Made by a program: the position numbers and the translations under genes
From: Marinomonas spartinae
Lineage (GTDB): Bacteria; Pseudomonadota; Gammaproteobacteria; Pseudomonadales; Marinomonadaceae
Assembly (NCBI RefSeq): GCF_900089775.1
Contig: NZ_FLOB01000002.1
Location: 372,001-436,000 of the forward strand
Direction of reading: 5' to 3'
DNA: 64,000 nt
Shown: piece after piece, positions 63,177-64,000 of the stretch
Position numbering within the stretch: the first letter of the stretch is position 1
Layout: every line of letters starts with the position of its first letter
Notes under the pieces: model-generated
Databases searched by the model: none
The model's input: the letters and a program-made list of their open reading frames with translations, nothing else
Told to the model about the DNA's origin: nothing

Positions 63177-64000
63177 ATGAGTTTTGATTTCGAGTTGATA
63201 CTGACCTTGGCTTTTTTAATTACCGGGGCGTTTTGGTTGTATGACCGACTGGTTTTTGCACCAAAGCGCAAAAGGTTATTGGCTGATATGCCAGAAGAGG
63301 CTCGCTCAGCACTAAGTAAAGCGGAAAAAGAGCGATTAGCGAATACACCAAAGTTTGTATTAGAAGTGAAGTCTTATTTTGGCATCATTGCTGTCATCTT
63401 TTTAGTGCGATCCTTTGTTGTAGAACCCTTTCAGATACCGTCCGGTTCAATGTTGCCGACATTGAAAATTGGTGATTTTATTCTGGTGAATAAGTTTGAT
63501 TACGGTATTCGCTTGCCCGTATTGAACACCACCTTGATTAAAACAACGGAGCCAAAACGTGGTGATGTGATTGTCTTTAAATACCCACGAGATCCGAGTA
63601 TCAACTATATTAAACGAGTAGTAGGTTTGCCTGGGGATCATATTAGCTACCACAATAAAATTCTTAAGATCAATGGCAAGCTGATCAGTAAGAAGTTTAT
63701 TACCAACCTACCGCCATCGCCAGATCAAAACCAAGAAGCGGTAAGTTTGTTTAAAGAAGACTTAGACGGTACGGTTCATGATATTTATAACAACCACTAT
63801 CCGAACCCACTCCAAGGGGATTATGTCGTGCCAAAAGGCCACTATTTCGTGATGGGGGATAACCGTGATAATAGTGCTGATAGTCGAGTGTGGGGCTTTG
63901 TACCTGAATCGGACTTAAAAGGTCGTGCGTTTTATGTGTGGCTGTATTGGAATAAGTTTTTCAGTCTTCCAAGTTTTGAATATAACGGTTTGATTAAATA
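63177..64000 (+). CDS. lepB: Signal peptidase I (runs to the window edge)
   Basis: 274 codons are visible, the last partial codon being TA, so the stop probably lies at the edge. The N-terminus MSFDFELILTLAFLITGAFW is the first helix, a charged loop follows, then the second helix SYFGIIAVIFLVRSFVVEPFQIPSGSMLPTLKIGDFILV with the catalytic Ser in PSGSMLPTL. The catalytic Lys is in INYIKRVVGLPGD, and VMGDNRDNSADSRVWGFV is the conserved C-terminal signature. It cleaves signal peptides in the inner membrane. It lies 59 nt after lepA. Confidence 0.97.
   Translation, partial: MSFDFELILTLAFLITGAFWLYDRLVFAPKRKRLLADMPEEARSALSKAEKERLANTPKFVLEVKSYFGIIAVIFLVRSFVVEPFQIPSGSMLPTLKIGDFILVNKFDYGIRLPVLNTTLIKTTEPKRGDVIVFKYPRDPSINYIKRVVGLPGDHISYHNKILKINGKLISKKFITNLPPSPDQNQEAVSLFKEDLDGTVHDIYNNHYPNPLQGDYVVPKGHYFVMGDNRDNSADSRVWGFVPESDLKGRAFYVWLYWNKFFSLPSFEYNGLIK

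Overview
The window reads as chromosome of a marine, salt-adapted gammaproteobacterium, most like Marinomonas or a relative in the Oceanospirillales. This rests on gene content: ectoine and hydroxyectoine synthesis with its own aspartokinase, a urea uptake plus urease block, c-di-GMP proteins of marine type, and typical gammaproteobacterial housekeeping genes (mrcB, ribE, lepA, lepB). No rRNA, tRNA, CRISPR array, insertion sequence or intact prophage was seen.

Layout. 1-3177: the end of an ectoine operon (ectC, ectD, ask), with a structured spacer in front of ectC. 3298-5517: a membrane GGDEF-EAL protein. 5744-17513: one long minus-strand run, urtABCDE-ureDABCEFG-hupE, which imports urea with an ABC transporter and hydrolyses it with nickel urease. 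18011-23545: an accessory stretch with an orphan lipoprotein, a LuxR-type regulator, a NudK hydrolase and an AT-rich pair (amino-acid-hydroxylase-like Fe/2OG dioxygenase plus AEC permease) behind a near-consensus promoter overlapped by a Fur-box-like site. 23635-31876: an iron alcohol dehydrogenase, an MFS transporter, a FadL-like porin, a DksA-type zinc-finger protein, a lysozyme-like/periplasmic-partner pair whose first gene carries a 22-bp tandem duplication, a divergent PRPP-synthetase-like protein and a tautomerase. 32137-37659: the glyoxylate shunt (glcB, aceA) with a divergent DUF3612/ScfR-like regulator. 37845-49134: a hybrid histidine kinase, a phytase-like esterase lipoprotein, a SodC-like protein that appears to be copper-only, small envelope proteins, ManC, an EamA transporter, OmpW and a second c-di-GMP protein with a degenerate EAL domain. 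49223-53578: a MarR regulator, modABC, a Grx2-like protein and a Rieske protein. 53936-64000: PBP1b, a solute-binding protein, divergent glgA/glgC, riboflavin synthase, LepA and signal peptidase I, which runs to the window edge.

How it fits together: osmoprotection (ectoines), nitrogen scavenging from urea, growth on acetate or fatty acids (glyoxylate shunt, FadL-like porin), glycogen storage and c-di-GMP signalling describe a coastal or plant/algae-associated heterotroph. The parts most worth following are the possibly iron-regulated dioxygenase/permease pair, the duplicated and frameshifted lysozyme-like gene with its coupled periplasmic partner, the ectB-ectC spacer hairpins, and the ScfR-like regulator with a C-terminal cysteine cluster. 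Start codons were moved from the longest open frame where a Shine-Dalgarno sequence or family length favoured an internal start; each case is stated.
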